NCBI RefSeq assembly: GCF_963678635.1
Contig: NC_087063.1
Span: forward strand, 53,457,074-53,521,073
Source: Symsagittifera roscoffensis
Lineage: Eukaryota > Xenacoelomorpha > Acoela > Convolutidae
Length of the DNA stretch: 64,000 bases
Direction: 5' to 3'
Numbering within the stretch: position 1 is the first letter of the stretch; each line of letters begins with the position of its first letter. A program made the translations under genes and the position numbers. This document shows positions 10,987 through 22,017 of the stretch, piece by piece. The notes beneath the pieces are model-generated. The model did no database searches. It saw only the letters and a list, made by a program, of their open reading frames with translations, and had not been told where the DNA came from.

Positions 10987-13900
10987 GGAGGCAGGTGACC
11001 GTTTCTAACACCAAGACTAGAGAATGCTACTGACAAGACAAGGGAGAGTGCCCCACCTCTCGTGAAGCAGATCTGGGAATTTCGTGAGGAACAATTGGAG
11101 GTAGCCGAGAGTAGGGAGATGACGGTGGCTAGGTTCGTCACGGCAGCGAACGAGGTCACCATTGGAGGGTTCTGGAGGGAACATGCAAAGGGTGAGCTGA
11201 GGACGAGGAAAGATCACGATATCCTGAAATTCTTGAGTCCTTGTTGGGAGAAGAAATACATGGCTGGAGTGTTTTGTGCGAAAGAGACCATTTTTGGGGC
11301 CTTTGTACAAGAACTGTTGAGCATGTCCATAAGCCTCTTGCTAGCTCTATACTTAGTTGACCCGAGGTACCTGCTTAACATGGGTCCAGCGTACATGTTC
11401 AGTGGAGGTGTAGAGACACTTCGGATTGATGGGTATTTGACTCATGGCGAATTTGTGTCATTTCATTGGTTGATGAAATATGGGGAACCCCTGTCGATGG
11501 GAAAGACCCACCCGAGTATAGACACTTACTCGTACAAGTGCGCGGCGGGACTGAAGACGTTACTGGTGGAGTATCTTCTGATGCAAAACCGACACATGAC
11601 CGGTGAGGAGAAGAACCCGAAGAAGAGAGAGGAATGGAGGGAGGCGAATGGTGGTATCCCTCTACTGACCGATCTATGTCTGGCGATGAGGTCTGACCCA
11701 GTGGGAGTGATCAGGGGACTAGAGGAAGTCGTGATTTGTATTTACGGACCAGCGGTCACGTACACCTTCCCGGACCCTTTAATGGCTGCATACCGCCATT
11801 CAGTAGTGCACGTGAGCTTAATAAGCGTGTTGGATGGGACGGCGCTGAACTGGTGTCAACAAGAGGTGCTAAGGGCACGGATGAGTAATACAGTGCTCAT
11901 CGGAAAGGTGAAAGATCCCGAGTTGGAGGTGTTTAACTTCCGGGGGCAACTGCAGTGCAGGATGGGGGAAAAACTTGAGGCCCCATTGAGACGTATCCCA
12001 AGTTTTGGAATCTGAACCCCCTGACGGCGAACGGACAAGAGATCCTGAGAATCCCTAATGGAAAAAAAAGCTTCGAGTTAGTAAAAAAGGAGCTGGAGAC
12101 GACACTAGAGAAGGAAATCTTACCCGCAACCATTCCTGAGTTTCCAACAGTCAGGAGAATGACCCTGGGGATGAATAGCTCCCTGGTAGTCCCATCCCTG
12201 TTCGCAAGAGCTACGGTAGAGAGACAGCAAGTGGAGTTCACCGATGGCTGGAACCCTTGTTCATTGGATATACGGCGGCGGTCTATTTCCACACCTGCGA
12301 TATCAAGATAAACTCATGGACGACTCAAGCAAAGAAAATGAGAGGCTCAATGCCTCCAAAATTCGAGGTGCGGGAGATCTGGAGAACGCATCACCGATAT
12401 GGGATGATGGCAGAATGATCGTAGAAGAAGGGCACATCGCGCTGAAGGATGAGATGAAGTTTGCCACAAGGAAGTACCGGGCGCCTTACGGATTGGAACA
12501 GGTGGAAATGAGGCAAGAAGGGAGAGAGCTGGATGCGGCAGGCTCTTTATATGTGGCTCTGACGGAATATAAGAAGCAAGACCACGCGACATCCTCACCC
12601 CTATCAGTGGACACCCCTGGGGACAAGAGAAGCGGCCCCGTAGAAGAACGATTTAGGAAGATACTTGACAGGAGGCAAGCCGAGTCGGGAGAAGAAAGCA
12701 TGGACGAAACTCTCAGTGAAACAGGAGAGGAAATGGAAGTGGGGAATACACCTGAGCCGAAACCAGCTGAGGTGGATTTCACCGCTCAGGAGCTACTGCA
12801 GGACTTGAGCGGAGACGATTGGGCGGACACTGCCACGCCACCTCTGACCTCATCGCCTCGTAAGAACCTGGAACTACCATTGACAAGCGAGACTTCCAAC
12901 ATGGGGATGATACTCTTGAGTGCAGAAGAGAGGCAGAAGAATACGTTTGAGGGGAACAAGAGTATGTTTCTGGGGACTCTGGATGAGAAGGCTTGGCAAA
13001 ATTTCTTGAGTGAATTTAATCATGAGACGAAGAGTGAGACCACGCTAGATAACTTCATGGAAGAACTGTGGAACACGTTGGTCAAGTTCGGGGAACCGGA
13101 CTGGATGAAAAAGCAAGAAAGGAGTTGCTGAGCAAGATGGTCAAGTTAAGGGAGACGCGACAGAAGACCAAATATGATGAATGTAAAGACGACCCAACTC
13201 TGAAGAAAAAAACTGATGAAAAAACAATTAAAGTTAAAGGGGAGGATAAATTTAAGACTAGTAATATGATTAAAAGTACTAAAATCCTTGAGGCTCGAGC
13301 AGGAGGGAGGCAAGAGTTTGAAGGGTCGGACCGGGACGGAGAGATCGAATCTGTGATGATAGTGACGACACCCTCCAAGCAAAGGTATGAAGAGACTTGA
13401 GTGAGATCTGGGGAGAAGAACTCTTGAGCTTAGGAGACGAAAACACGAGTGATTTTGAGAGACAGAAGGCCATCGGGAAGCCAATGAGTAGTGTGCCAGC
13501 GCCGGAGGAAAATGATATGACGCACAAAAAAATTATGGAACTGGAGCCTCTGTTGGAAGTCTCGGGAGAACGCAATCTTCGAAGCATAGAAATTACACAT
13601 GGGGAATGCCCATGCCATTGCTTGGCACAGACAGTGTGGTACCCGGAGCATTCAAACATTTGTTTAGTGTGGGATGTAGAAGAAATTCGGTCAATCGGGT
13701 TACCCGATCATCAGCAGAAATTGACCATCTTGGTAGTAAGTACGATGTTGGCGTTACGATGGATCGAAGAAAATGTAACGAAGTATAGGGAGTCGATGAC
13801 ACCAAAGGTGGAATCGATATACACTATAGATTACAGCAGGAGACTTGAGTTGTTTGAGACTGTATGCAAGTTATTCGCCATACCAATGGGAGTCAGGCAC

Positions 13901-14390
13901 GTATGGAGCTGCATAAGGTTCTCTCCGTGGTATCGAGCGACGTTGACATCTTGGTTGTACATAGCGACGAAGGATCACATGAAGAAATACCAAAAGGAAT
14001 ATCGACAGTTCCTGGCGGAGATAGGTCCGGAAGCCTTCAAGATACCTTTGCTTACCCATCGAAATGCGATCACACAGGTTGGTAAAGAGTCGATTGGGTG
14101 TATAGAGATAATACCAAAGCAAGAGAATCTATACTGAAGGAGGACTTGGCGAAGAACGTGAGCTTGAGCCTGCACAATTCCTTTTGCTTGAACACGGAAT
14201 TGAAAACGAAAGGTCTACCAAATCAGGCAACGAGGTTGCAGGAGCAGAAGGAGTGGATGCGATCCTTCGAACAATTCAGAGCATGGGAAAAATTGTGATC
14301 AGCTCTGATGATGAGGAAGCGCTACTAAGGCAGATCACGGTGTCAAATTCATCAGGTCCTAGCACTTCGACGGCTAGGAATACGAAGTGA
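10987..14390 (+). pseudogene. Element A ORF2 pseudogene (internal and C-terminal parts)
   Basis: Homology to B ORF2 begins near residue 1095 and continues to the matching stop codon at 14388-14390. The longest open piece (11062-12015) matches the region after the two SGNH domains (VTIGGFWREHAKGEL, ISLLLALYLVDPRYLL). Frameshifts follow near 12010, 12250 and 13110. A large deletion near 13398 joins the equivalent of B 33615 to B 35755. The C-terminal block with CHCLAQTVWYPE and SSDDEEALL is kept. Both SGNH domains are missing, so no esterase can be made. Confidence 0.85.
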
Positions 14391-14824
14391 GCAGGGAGCT
14401 CAATGTGTGTTTCTTGAGTCTTGAAAGGGAAAGGAAGGGGCTCAAGTGTGAACTCGGATGAAATCCGAGGTCACGAGAAAGAAATTTTAACGAAACAAAG
14501 TATTGTTATTAATATGCTATAGTTATTATATAAATCAAAATGTTGCATGACAATTCCCTGATCGGATAGGACAAAGGAGATTTTAATCAGAAGCTTCAAA
14601 AGCGGCTATTTAAGTTGCAGGTATATGAAAATTTTGATTGCTGCTCAGCGATAGTGTGACATTTTTATATTGTGGTGAATTCTGGGGTGTAGATGAACTT
14701 AAGTCTGCTGCAAACTTCTGTAAATGACCACTGGCACTGTATCTTGAGCAACACTCGATATTCTGGGGACTCACTTGCAGGCGGCAACACGCGATGAGGA
14801 CATCGATCTTGAGTCCGGGGAGTA
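14391..14824 (+). other. Element A 3' untranslated region
   Basis: This aligns with the 3' UTRs of B (36753-37192) and C (60328-60757), including TATATAAATC and TGCATGACAATT. It ends at the conserved GTCCGGGGAGTA just before the LTR, which is the polypurine-tract candidate. Confidence 0.6.
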
Positions 14825-15429
14825 TGTGCCAGTCGGTCATATTTGGAAGTTTGACCTTGAGGAATACGAACAACGTAATTTTGGGAGGAAAATTAAATTT
14901 TCAAAACTTCAAACTGAGCCTGTCATGCTAAAATTTCTCGCGAGAACTGAAAATCTCAGAAATAGAAGATCAGAACAACCGATTTACATTCGCGGGAAAG
15001 TACTTGAAAGAAAGCAGCGGAAAATTGCTATTCGCGATTTCCAGATACAAAACAAATGCGAGTAGAGCTGTCCTATCCTGAATTAGGAGAAGGAGTGATC
15101 ACAAAAGAAGAGTATATTTATTCGAGTTGAACCAGAGTGAACCCTCAGTGGAAAGGTGGACAGCTGGGGTATCCCAATCGTCCAATCCCAAAACTTATTT
15201 CTCAATTCATTTCCTTTGCTGGAATTCGTTAATTACTAACTTCTCGAGTTAAAACTTAATTCCCTTTAATGCTAGAGTTGCTGATTAATTTAGTTACTCC
15301 AATTCTTGAGTGTGCTGGTATGTGAGTAGCCAAATTAGTTTTCTTGAGTGTGTGCTATGATTGTTATGTTGAGGTAAGGTGAGTCTCAGGTTGATCAATC
15401 TGAAATGGATCAAAGTTCCACTGTCTAAA
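14825..15429 (+). repeat. Element A 3' LTR, first part (interrupted by Element B)
   Basis: It begins TGTGCCAGTCGGTCAT like the B and C LTRs and runs to CCACTGTCTAAA, where Element B starts. The missing end of this LTR is at 38080-38372. Joining the two parts across B restores one LTR of about 895 bp, so the interruption is a clean insertion. Confidence 0.9.
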
Positions 15430-16316
15430 TGTGCCAGTCGGTCATGTCTAGGGGTTTGACCTTGAGAAATACGCAATTTTGGAGTGAAATTTTAATTTTG
15501 CAAAATTCGATTTGAGCATGTCATGCTCAATTTTCTCGAACCAACTGAAAATGAAAAAGTCAGAAATCAGAACACCCGAATTAACAATTGCGGGAAACTA
15601 CTCAAGAAAAAGGCAGGAAATTGCTATTCGCAATTTCTCGATACGAAATATCAAGAGAGTAGAGCTGTCTTGTCCTGAAAACAGGAGAATCGAATACGGA
15701 CTTGAGACAGAACAATTATTCGAATGGAAAGGAGTGGACTCTGAATGGAAGAGTGGACAACTCGAGTGTCCAAAGGGTTCATTCAGAGACTTTGATTCTA
15801 GAGACAAAACTTACTTCTGTTATTGAAACTAATTGGCCTTAAAACTTATTTAGTTATGTTAGTTAATTCTCAAGCTGCTCATCTTTAACTTACTCCTCAT
15901 ACTCAAGTGCGTCGATATGTAAGTTCCAATTTAAATTTCTCGAGTGCATTTTATGATAGTTATGTTGAGATAAGGCGAGTTTTAGGTTGATCCATCTGAA
16001 ATGGATCAAAGTTCCACTGTCCAATAAAAAGTAACTAAGCGGATGGTTCCGACCCGGTTTTTAACGGCGTTCATGTATTTTGGGTATCCCGAGGCCTAAG
16101 TATGGGGACGTTTTTATTTCTAGAGTGGGGGGGTATTTTGGTAGTGGCCTTTAAGCTGTAACGGGTCGTAGTCTCATGTCACAAGCGAACCGAACTGGCT
16201 CCGACCGTTCTTGAGGTGGGAAAACACAAGAGATAGTGTCCCTGACCCTTGAGCCAGTGGTTATAGGGCCTATTTTTCTTAAGCCTCATATGTGACTAAA
16301 GTAGGCGACTGTTACA
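15430..16316 (+). repeat. Element B 5' LTR
   Basis: Starts TGTGCCAGTCGG and ends GACTGTTACA, 887 bp. It contains a 9 bp-stem hairpin followed by AATAAA at 16023-16028, the likely polyadenylation signal. Eight CTNGAG hexamers are present where about one is expected. The stretch 16170-16260 matches the Element C LTR better than the element's own 3' LTR. Confidence 0.93.
16023..16028 (+). promoter_or_regulatory. Polyadenylation signal in Element B LTR
   Basis: AATAAA lies just downstream of the conserved palindrome TTGATCCAT-CTGAA-ATGGATCAA. The 3' LTR copy at 37786-37791 would be the one used for transcript ends. Confidence 0.5.
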
Positions 16317-16327
16317 TAGTGTTTTTA

Positions 16328-16342
16328 TGGCGCTCCTGGGTG
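16328..16342 (+). promoter_or_regulatory. Candidate primer-binding site, Element B
   Basis: The first TGG after the 5' LTR starts TGGCGCTCCTGGGTG, 11 nt beyond the LTR end, and is identical in Element C. A tRNA ending CACCCAGGAGCGCCA would pair with it. I cannot name the tRNA, and the 11 nt offset is larger than usual, so other priming modes are possible. Confidence 0.35.
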
Positions 16343-16789
16343 TTTTTACGACATCATGACTACGGAGTCGAACCCACTTGACACAGCTCCGGGCTACATG
16401 CCCATTCTAGAGTACCGGTGGTACGGTTCAGCGGGAATGTGTAAACCTTCCGGTTGTACCGTGATAGCTTTTTAAGAAAACTCAAGAAAACTTCCTGGTA
16501 CGCTCTCCGAACGAGGCTTAGCTAACCGAGTAAAGGGGGGCAACTAGGGGGACAAAAACACGAGCAAAAAAAAGAAAACAAATAGGAACAAAAACCATAA
16601 AACGAAAAAAGACAGTGACTTTGATACCAAATTAGTTGGATCGAACCTTTGTATTAATTAAATAGTATACACATACTGTTTTACAAGACCGATCGTTTCG
16701 ATCAATCTAGCAATTTAAACCAGTGACCTTGGTAGGGTGCCCGAGTGGGGGGCGTTGTTAAGGGTTTTTAGATAGATTGCGACCCAACA

Positions 16790-16911
16790 GGACCACTAGG
16801 AGACTTGACTGGAAAGGGTGACCAGTCGAGTGGGAAAGAGGTTCACAAGGATCGAAACGCACCACCAGGAGACTTGATTGGAAGAGGTGACCAGTCGAGT
16901 GGGAAAGTGGG
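16790..16911 (+). repeat. Leader tandem repeat (Element B, two copies)
   Basis: Two units share GGAGACTTGA(C/T)TGGAA and GGTGACCAGTCGAGTGGGAA. They are homologous to the arrays in the leaders of A and C. Confidence 0.75.
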
Positions 16912-17818
16912 TCTGCTGTCAAGGGCAGAACAGAGACAACCAGCACAGGGCCACTACAAGAGGACGCACAGGGGTGTTCTCAAGTCGGACAACGGGTATC
17001 GTTAAAATCCACATTACATTATAGGAAATAAGTGTAAAATTGGATAAGCGGAGTCCCATTGTTTTGAAACAGTTTTTACTCAAGCAGACCTGGAAACAGG
17101 TCTACGGTTTTCTCAAGAGAGGTTTAGCACCCGGCGCTTAAGGGATTTTTCGGCTTAAGAGGGGGGCTAAACAGGGGGGAGGTTAGCAGGGGGGCTGGTA
17201 AGGTTAGAGGTTGGCGGTTGTAAATTGTAAAAAGGGGGGAATTAGAGTAACTAGTTAATCGACATCGTTGATTTAGTTACATTAGCCATCAACACGCGTG
17301 GTAACAATAGGTGGACATCCAAAACTTATCTCGAGTTAAGATTGGTACGCTGGTTGGATCGGTAGGGGGGAACGGATATAGACAGTTTTCGTGACACCTC
17401 ATAAGACGACTAGTGGGGGGAGGAAAACGCGTGGCAATTAGGTACCAGACATTTTTTTTTGAAAGAAGGTTGACATTTGTCTCCTTTGAATTTTAGGTGG
17501 GTCGATTACTCTGTTTTGTTATTTTTTCGGTACAGAATTTTATTTTTTCTATAGACATTGTTGCGTTTTGGGGAAGATTTGCGATTGCTTTTTAATACAA
17601 ACAGGTGATCACAAGATACCTGCACACAAGTTGTGGCTCCCAATTGCTGGGAACATTCAAAAAGAGGCAACTAAAAAAGGGGGGCCAGATTTGGCAACCA
17701 AGAGAGGGTTTTTGGGAAAATTTTCACTAGAGCTTGAGTGGTGGTACAAGGTACAGACAACCAAGGAGTCCCTACAACGAAGAAGAAAGAAATCCTATAT
17801 CCAGACACTCAGTAACGA

Positions 17819-18366
17819 GTCTTGGGACACTACCGAACTAGTCTAGGGACATTGCAGTCTGGGGACAGTCTTGGAGCAACACAGTCTTGGGACAGTGCAA
17901 CTTTGGGGCAGTCTTGGACCAGAGAAGTCTTGGTACGAAGCGGTCTTGGGACATTGGTCTTGGGACATTGGTCTTGGGACGTTAGTCTTGGGACATTAGT
18001 CTTGGGCCATTGGTCTTGGGACATTGGTCTTGGGACATTGGTCTTGGGACGTTAGTCTTGGGACATTAGTCTTGGGCCATTGGTCTTGGGACGTTAGTCT
18101 TGGGACATTGGTCTTGGGCCATTGGTCTTGGGACGTTAGTCTTGGGACGTTGGTCTTGGGCCATTGGTCTTGGGACATTAGTCTTGGGCCATTGGTCTTG
18201 GGACGTTAGTCTTGGGACATTGGTCTTGGGACGTTAGTCTTGGGACATTAGTCTTGGGCCATTGGTCTTGGGACGTTAGTCTTGGGACATTGGTCTTGGG
18301 ACGTTAGTCTTGGGACGTTGGTCTTGGGACGTTAGCCTTGGGCCATTGGTCTTGGGACGCTGGTCT
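17819..18366 (+). repeat. Leader minisatellite with GTCTTGGGACA core (Element B, 14 bp unit)
   Basis: From 17936 there are about 30 units of 14 bp (GTCTTGGGACATTG, GTCTTGGGACGTTA, GTCTTGGGCCATTG). Before that lie a few scattered units. The three unit variants alternate in higher-order blocks near 17940-18200, a sign of unequal exchange. The core forms a 3 bp stem (GTC/GAC) around TTGG. Confidence 0.88.
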
Positions 18367-18652
18367 AAAGGTACCAACGAGAAGTACTGGGACAACGCTG
18401 AACGGTCTTGGGACGGTAAAGAGAAAGTCTTGGAACAGCATTAGGAAGGGGGTACTACAAAAGTAATAGGTTAGGTTGAAGCACCAAGTATAACAACACG
18501 TTCCCTATCCTAACCTAACACGAAAAGAGCTTACAAGAGTTCAAGAAAAATTGTTTTTAGCGAATTATTAATTTCTTTTTCCTTGGAGTTTTTAAACCTT
18601 AGAATAGAATTTTTGTAGATAATAATATTGTAAATAATAACAATTGTAAATA

Positions 18653-21600
18653 ATGAGGCGGAGCAGGGTACCGGTAGCTGAAAAAAGATCGACCGAAGCA
18701 AGGTATAATTCGTCGCTACGCAAAGCAACACCAATGGGTCCGAAGATAACAAAGAAGAACTTTTCAGTTAACATGGTCAGCACAAGGAGTACAGCGGAGA
18801 ACAGGGCGAAAGAGGGCACGGAAGGGGAGAGAGTAGAACCCACCATCGAGATTGATCTAGAGACACCCGATCAAAGTGTGGATGAAACAGGGAAGATGGC
18901 GACAGAGTCAACTCCAATGCCCAATACAGAGGAACCGAACCAGAAACCCATAGAGTTCTCACCGATAGATGACGCGGAAGATGCAATAGGCAACATCGAA
19001 GAAACGGTGAAAGAAGACTCTCAAGTAAAGAGGACATCTTTTACGGAAAAATTGGGAATAATGTTCGGAATAAAAACGAGAGAAAACGTGACTGAAGAGC
19101 CAAAAGCAGAAAGAGCACGAACATTTGGTACAGTGAGCACGAAAGCGACAGAAACCGGCCAGAATGAGGAACAAGCTAAAGCAGAGGCTATGGCCGAAGA
19201 GAAACCCACGGCTGACCATGAAGAGACTACCATTGAGCTGGGCGATTTGTTGGCGAAATTAAATCAGATCGACAAAAGACTTAAGAACAGTGAAGAAGAC
19301 AGAGAGGTGATAAAAAAGGAGATAAGATACAACAAGCACGAGTATCTAGACAGTTATTTTAACCTAGCTAAAGCAACAGAGGAGAGACTCAAGGAAATGT
19401 CAGACAAGGTAGAGGCCACCAATGAAGAACGAGAAAAGAACATCAAAACAGACATGCAACAGTTGAAGAACCGATATGATGATGTTAACAGCCAATTAGG
19501 GAGCCTGGAAAGGAGAATGGACACAATGAGCAAGAGTCAAGCAGAGAGTTCGTGTGCAATACAGGCGAAGTTGGATGCAATCTTGAGAGGTTCTACACCA
19601 CAAGAGAGACCGGCAGCGGATCGTACGCAAGGCACCAGAGTTGATTTTGTAGAACCACAAAGAAACAAACGGCAATCGACACCGTTGCCCATACCCAGGG
19701 ATGCGATAAGCATAGCACCAACAGCTGCGAAAACAATAATGAAGAGTGGAACGTCGAACACGACGACTGGTCCGGGAGATTCAACAGCCAACAGCAACTC
19801 AGGACCGGATGCTATGACATGGGCCAGCACTTGGGAGATGATGAACAGGACTCTAGAGGCCTTCGCCACGAGGAACACTGACTCGAGCGACAGGAGAGAG
19901 GGAAAATCAAGAAAAACATTCAAGAAGCCAAAAGAATTCAAAGATGACTCCGATGGATGCATTGACACTTGGGTGGAAGTGATGAGACTACATCTAGAGC
20001 AAGATAACTTGAGTGACGAAAGACAAGCGTGCACAGCCATACTCAGCAATTTAGAAGGCACGGCATTAAAGTGTGTGGTTGCGAAGAAAGAAGAAGAACG
20101 CGACACCGCGGACAAAATCTTTGAAATACTGTTAAACAGATTTGGCTCAGGCATGAAGGGTCATCAAGCGATGATGCGATTTGAAAAAAGGAGACAGAGG
20201 GACGACGAGTCAATAGATCGGTTCCTAGATGACCTCGAGAGCTTGAGAAGGAGGAGTGACCCAGAGGAGTCGACAAACAGACGGAACTTTAGCATTGCCT
20301 CGAAGTTCATTGATGGGGTGAAAAGTGATGACTTAAGGAAAATGTTAGCAACATACTACACGTTGTCGAAGGACAGCGCACCCACCCCAGAAGAAATGAG
20401 ACAGAAATCAAGAGAATACATGCTGATGAAACCTAAGAAGTACTCATATTCTGAAAACAGGAACACGCAAGGGGGAAGCCAACCCCAGAGGTCATCATGG
20501 TACAAACCTAGAGATGATATGGATAAGCGCAGATCATGCGCGAACTGCGGGTCAGCGGATCATCATGTGGCTGACTGCACAACGTACAAACAAGGCATGA
20601 AGAGCCTAGGTTATGCACCGGATGAGGAGGACATGAGTCAGATGGAGGAACACGAGTACTATAATGGCTTAATCATCAAGATAGGCGCCAGATGTTTTTT
20701 CTGTAACCAGGAGGGGCACTTCAGAATGGATTGTCCCTTGTTCTGGGAAGCGGTCAAGGACCAGAATCACCCCAAACATAAGTTGGCATTAGCGGCGGTG
20801 CAGAATCAGCGGAACAGGCAAAACGAGTTCGAATCTAGGAACTTAGGGGCACCAAACACCGAATTGCCGACGAAGACAGTGAAAGCTGTAACACATGTTA
20901 GCAGTGCGTTAGAGTCCGCGGCCGGGAGCTCTCTAGAGATAAATTATGAGAGAGCGGCGACGGAAGCAATTGCCAAAGTGAAACAAGATCTGGCTGCGAA
21001 AGAAATAGAGCAACGACTAAAGTTGGAGATCGAGAGACAGAATTTTAACGAAGCATTAACCGGAACGAACGTAGTACCAGAGGCTAGAACGGGCTCAACA
21101 AAGAACGGGAATTGTAACACCGTGAAAATGGTGACAGGTAAACCCTTTGGAATATCGAAAATCGGAGCAAGAATAATGTCGATAATCACAGTGGGCGGCC
21201 ACGAGGTGACTAGAAACTTGAGCGAGCCGAGCGACCAGACGTTAATGCACATTGACGTGTATGCAGACTACTTGAGTGGAATAAGTCCACAAACTACTTC
21301 TAGAGCGCTCAGGGCACTACTCACGAGAGGGGGCAGCAAGTCGGTACGTGTTGATAACAGATACACTGAAGCTTACGGTCCACACGAGGTTATGCTAAAC
21401 ATAGATGGAATCAACATCTATACCAAGACGATGATAACATGCGACGAAGACCTGATTGGACAAATCTATGTAGGGAAGGAGGAATTGAAAGTAAGATCGA
21501 TTGGACACTGTGCTATGCTTGAAGAAGATGCAATGCACATCGGAACGGAAGCAGACGTGACAGGGCACGTGTTGGACATAAGTGGAAAGAAGACTCAGTT

Positions 21601-21997
21601 ACGTGGGTTACTTGACACGGGAGCGGTCTTGAGTGTCATACCAATTGAGACTTGGGAGCGAATGGGCTTCAACAAAGATGATTTGATAGACTCGAGAATA
21701 CGGCTGTCAGCTGCGAACAAAGGGGCCCTTCGGGTGCTAGGCAGGACGCCGATAATAGCCCTCAATTTGGGAGAACGTAACCTGTGGATGAGCTTCATCG
21801 TGGTAGAAAACCTGGATGAATCTGACCAATTCATTTTGGGCAGAGACTTCATCAGGAATTTCGACGTAACGATTGATCTAAATAATGCAATGTTCAGGAT
21901 ACGGAACCCGGATAGGAGGTACGCAATCAAACCGGTAAATTTAATAATGGCAAATGAAAACAAAGCACCGGTATTCTTGAGTAGGAGAGTGGGCTAA
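18653..21997 (+). CDS. Element B Gag-protease (frameshifted from pol)
   Basis: 1,114 residues. Order: basic/acidic N-terminus; long coiled coil around residues 195-310; Retrotrans_gag-type capsid around 420-570; two CCHC zinc knuckles (CANCGSADHHVADC and CFFCNQEGHFRMDC) about 52 residues apart; aspartic protease with LLDTGA. The ATG sits at the same point as in C. The frame ends at GTG GGC TAA because one base is missing relative to C near 21992, so the reverse transcriptase is out of frame. C has no break there, so this is damage and not a programmed shift. The first 80 or so bases differ clearly from C, then identity becomes very high. Confidence 0.9.
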   Translation: MRRSRVPVAEKRSTEARYNSSLRKATPMGPKITKKNFSVNMVSTRSTAENRAKEGTEGERVEPTIEIDLETPDQSVDETGKMATESTPMPNTEEPNQKPIEFSPIDDAEDAIGNIEETVKEDSQVKRTSFTEKLGIMFGIKTRENVTEEPKAERARTFGTVSTKATETGQNEEQAKAEAMAEEKPTADHEETTIELGDLLAKLNQIDKRLKNSEEDREVIKKEIRYNKHEYLDSYFNLAKATEERLKEMSDKVEATNEEREKNIKTDMQQLKNRYDDVNSQLGSLERRMDTMSKSQAESSCAIQAKLDAILRGSTPQERPAADRTQGTRVDFVEPQRNKRQSTPLPIPRDAISIAPTAAKTIMKSGTSNTTTGPGDSTANSNSGPDAMTWASTWEMMNRTLEAFATRNTDSSDRREGKSRKTFKKPKEFKDDSDGCIDTWVEVMRLHLEQDNLSDERQACTAILSNLEGTALKCVVAKKEEERDTADKIFEILLNRFGSGMKGHQAMMRFEKRRQRDDESIDRFLDDLESLRRRSDPEESTNRRNFSIASKFIDGVKSDDLRKMLATYYTLSKDSAPTPEEMRQKSREYMLMKPKKYSYSENRNTQGGSQPQRSSWYKPRDDMDKRRSCANCGSADHHVADCTTYKQGMKSLGYAPDEEDMSQMEEHEYYNGLIIKIGARCFFCNQEGHFRMDCPLFWEAVKDQNHPKHKLALAAVQNQRNRQNEFESRNLGAPNTELPTKTVKAVTHVSSALESAAGSSLEINYERAATEAIAKVKQDLAAKEIEQRLKLEIERQNFNEALTGTNVVPEARTGSTKNGNCNTVKMVTGKPFGISKIGARIMSIITVGGHEVTRNLSEPSDQTLMHIDVYADYLSGISPQTTSRALRALLTRGGSKSVRVDNRYTEAYGPHEVMLNIDGINIYTKTMITCDEDLIGQIYVGKEELKVRSIGHCAMLEEDAMHIGTEADVTGHVLDISGKKTQLRGLLDTGAVLSVIPIETWERMGFNKDDLIDSRIRLSAANKGALRVLGRTPIIALNLGERNLWMSFIVVENLDESDQFILGRDFIRNFDVTIDLNNAMFRIRNPDRRYAIKPVNLIMANENKAPVFLSRRVG

Positions 21998-22017
21998 AAG
22001 CTAATGAAGCAGCAATC

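Larger units (their letters stand above)
4618..15429 (+). mobile_element. Element A: degenerate, rearranged Ty3/gypsy giant element (5' part)
   Basis: This copy belongs to the same family as Elements B and C: same leader, gag, ORF2, 3' UTR and LTR order, but heavily damaged. The 5' LTR and the primer-binding region are missing. The internal part is a composite: leader and gag-protease to about 10083, then a jump back to the leader minisatellite and the first 100 codons of gag, then a jump at about 10986 into the middle of ORF2. Reverse transcriptase, RNase H, integrase and the N-terminal third of ORF2 are absent. The 3' LTR is cut at 15429 by the insertion of Element B and continues at 38080-38372. 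A is therefore older than B. Confidence 0.85.
16317..18652 (+). other. Element B untranslated leader
   Basis: About 2.3 kb lies between the 5' LTR and gag. It has no long coding frame. Conserved blocks shared with A and C include a GATCGTTTCGATC hairpin near 16690, the GAGGTTTAGCACCCGGCGCTTAAG block near 17110, a TTTTAGGTGGGT acceptor-like site near 17490, an AAACAGGTGATCAC donor-like site near 17605 and two tandem-repeat arrays. Confidence 0.7.

Noticed and set aside
15512-15826. 104-codon ORF inside the B LTRs (again at 37275-37589)
   Set aside because: The C LTR has no matching frame and the A frame breaks. It is more likely open by chance, though a short part is similar in A.
17936-18366. 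CRISPR-like array of short repeats
   Set aside because: Units are contiguous 14-mers with no unique spacers, in a eukaryotic retroelement leader.
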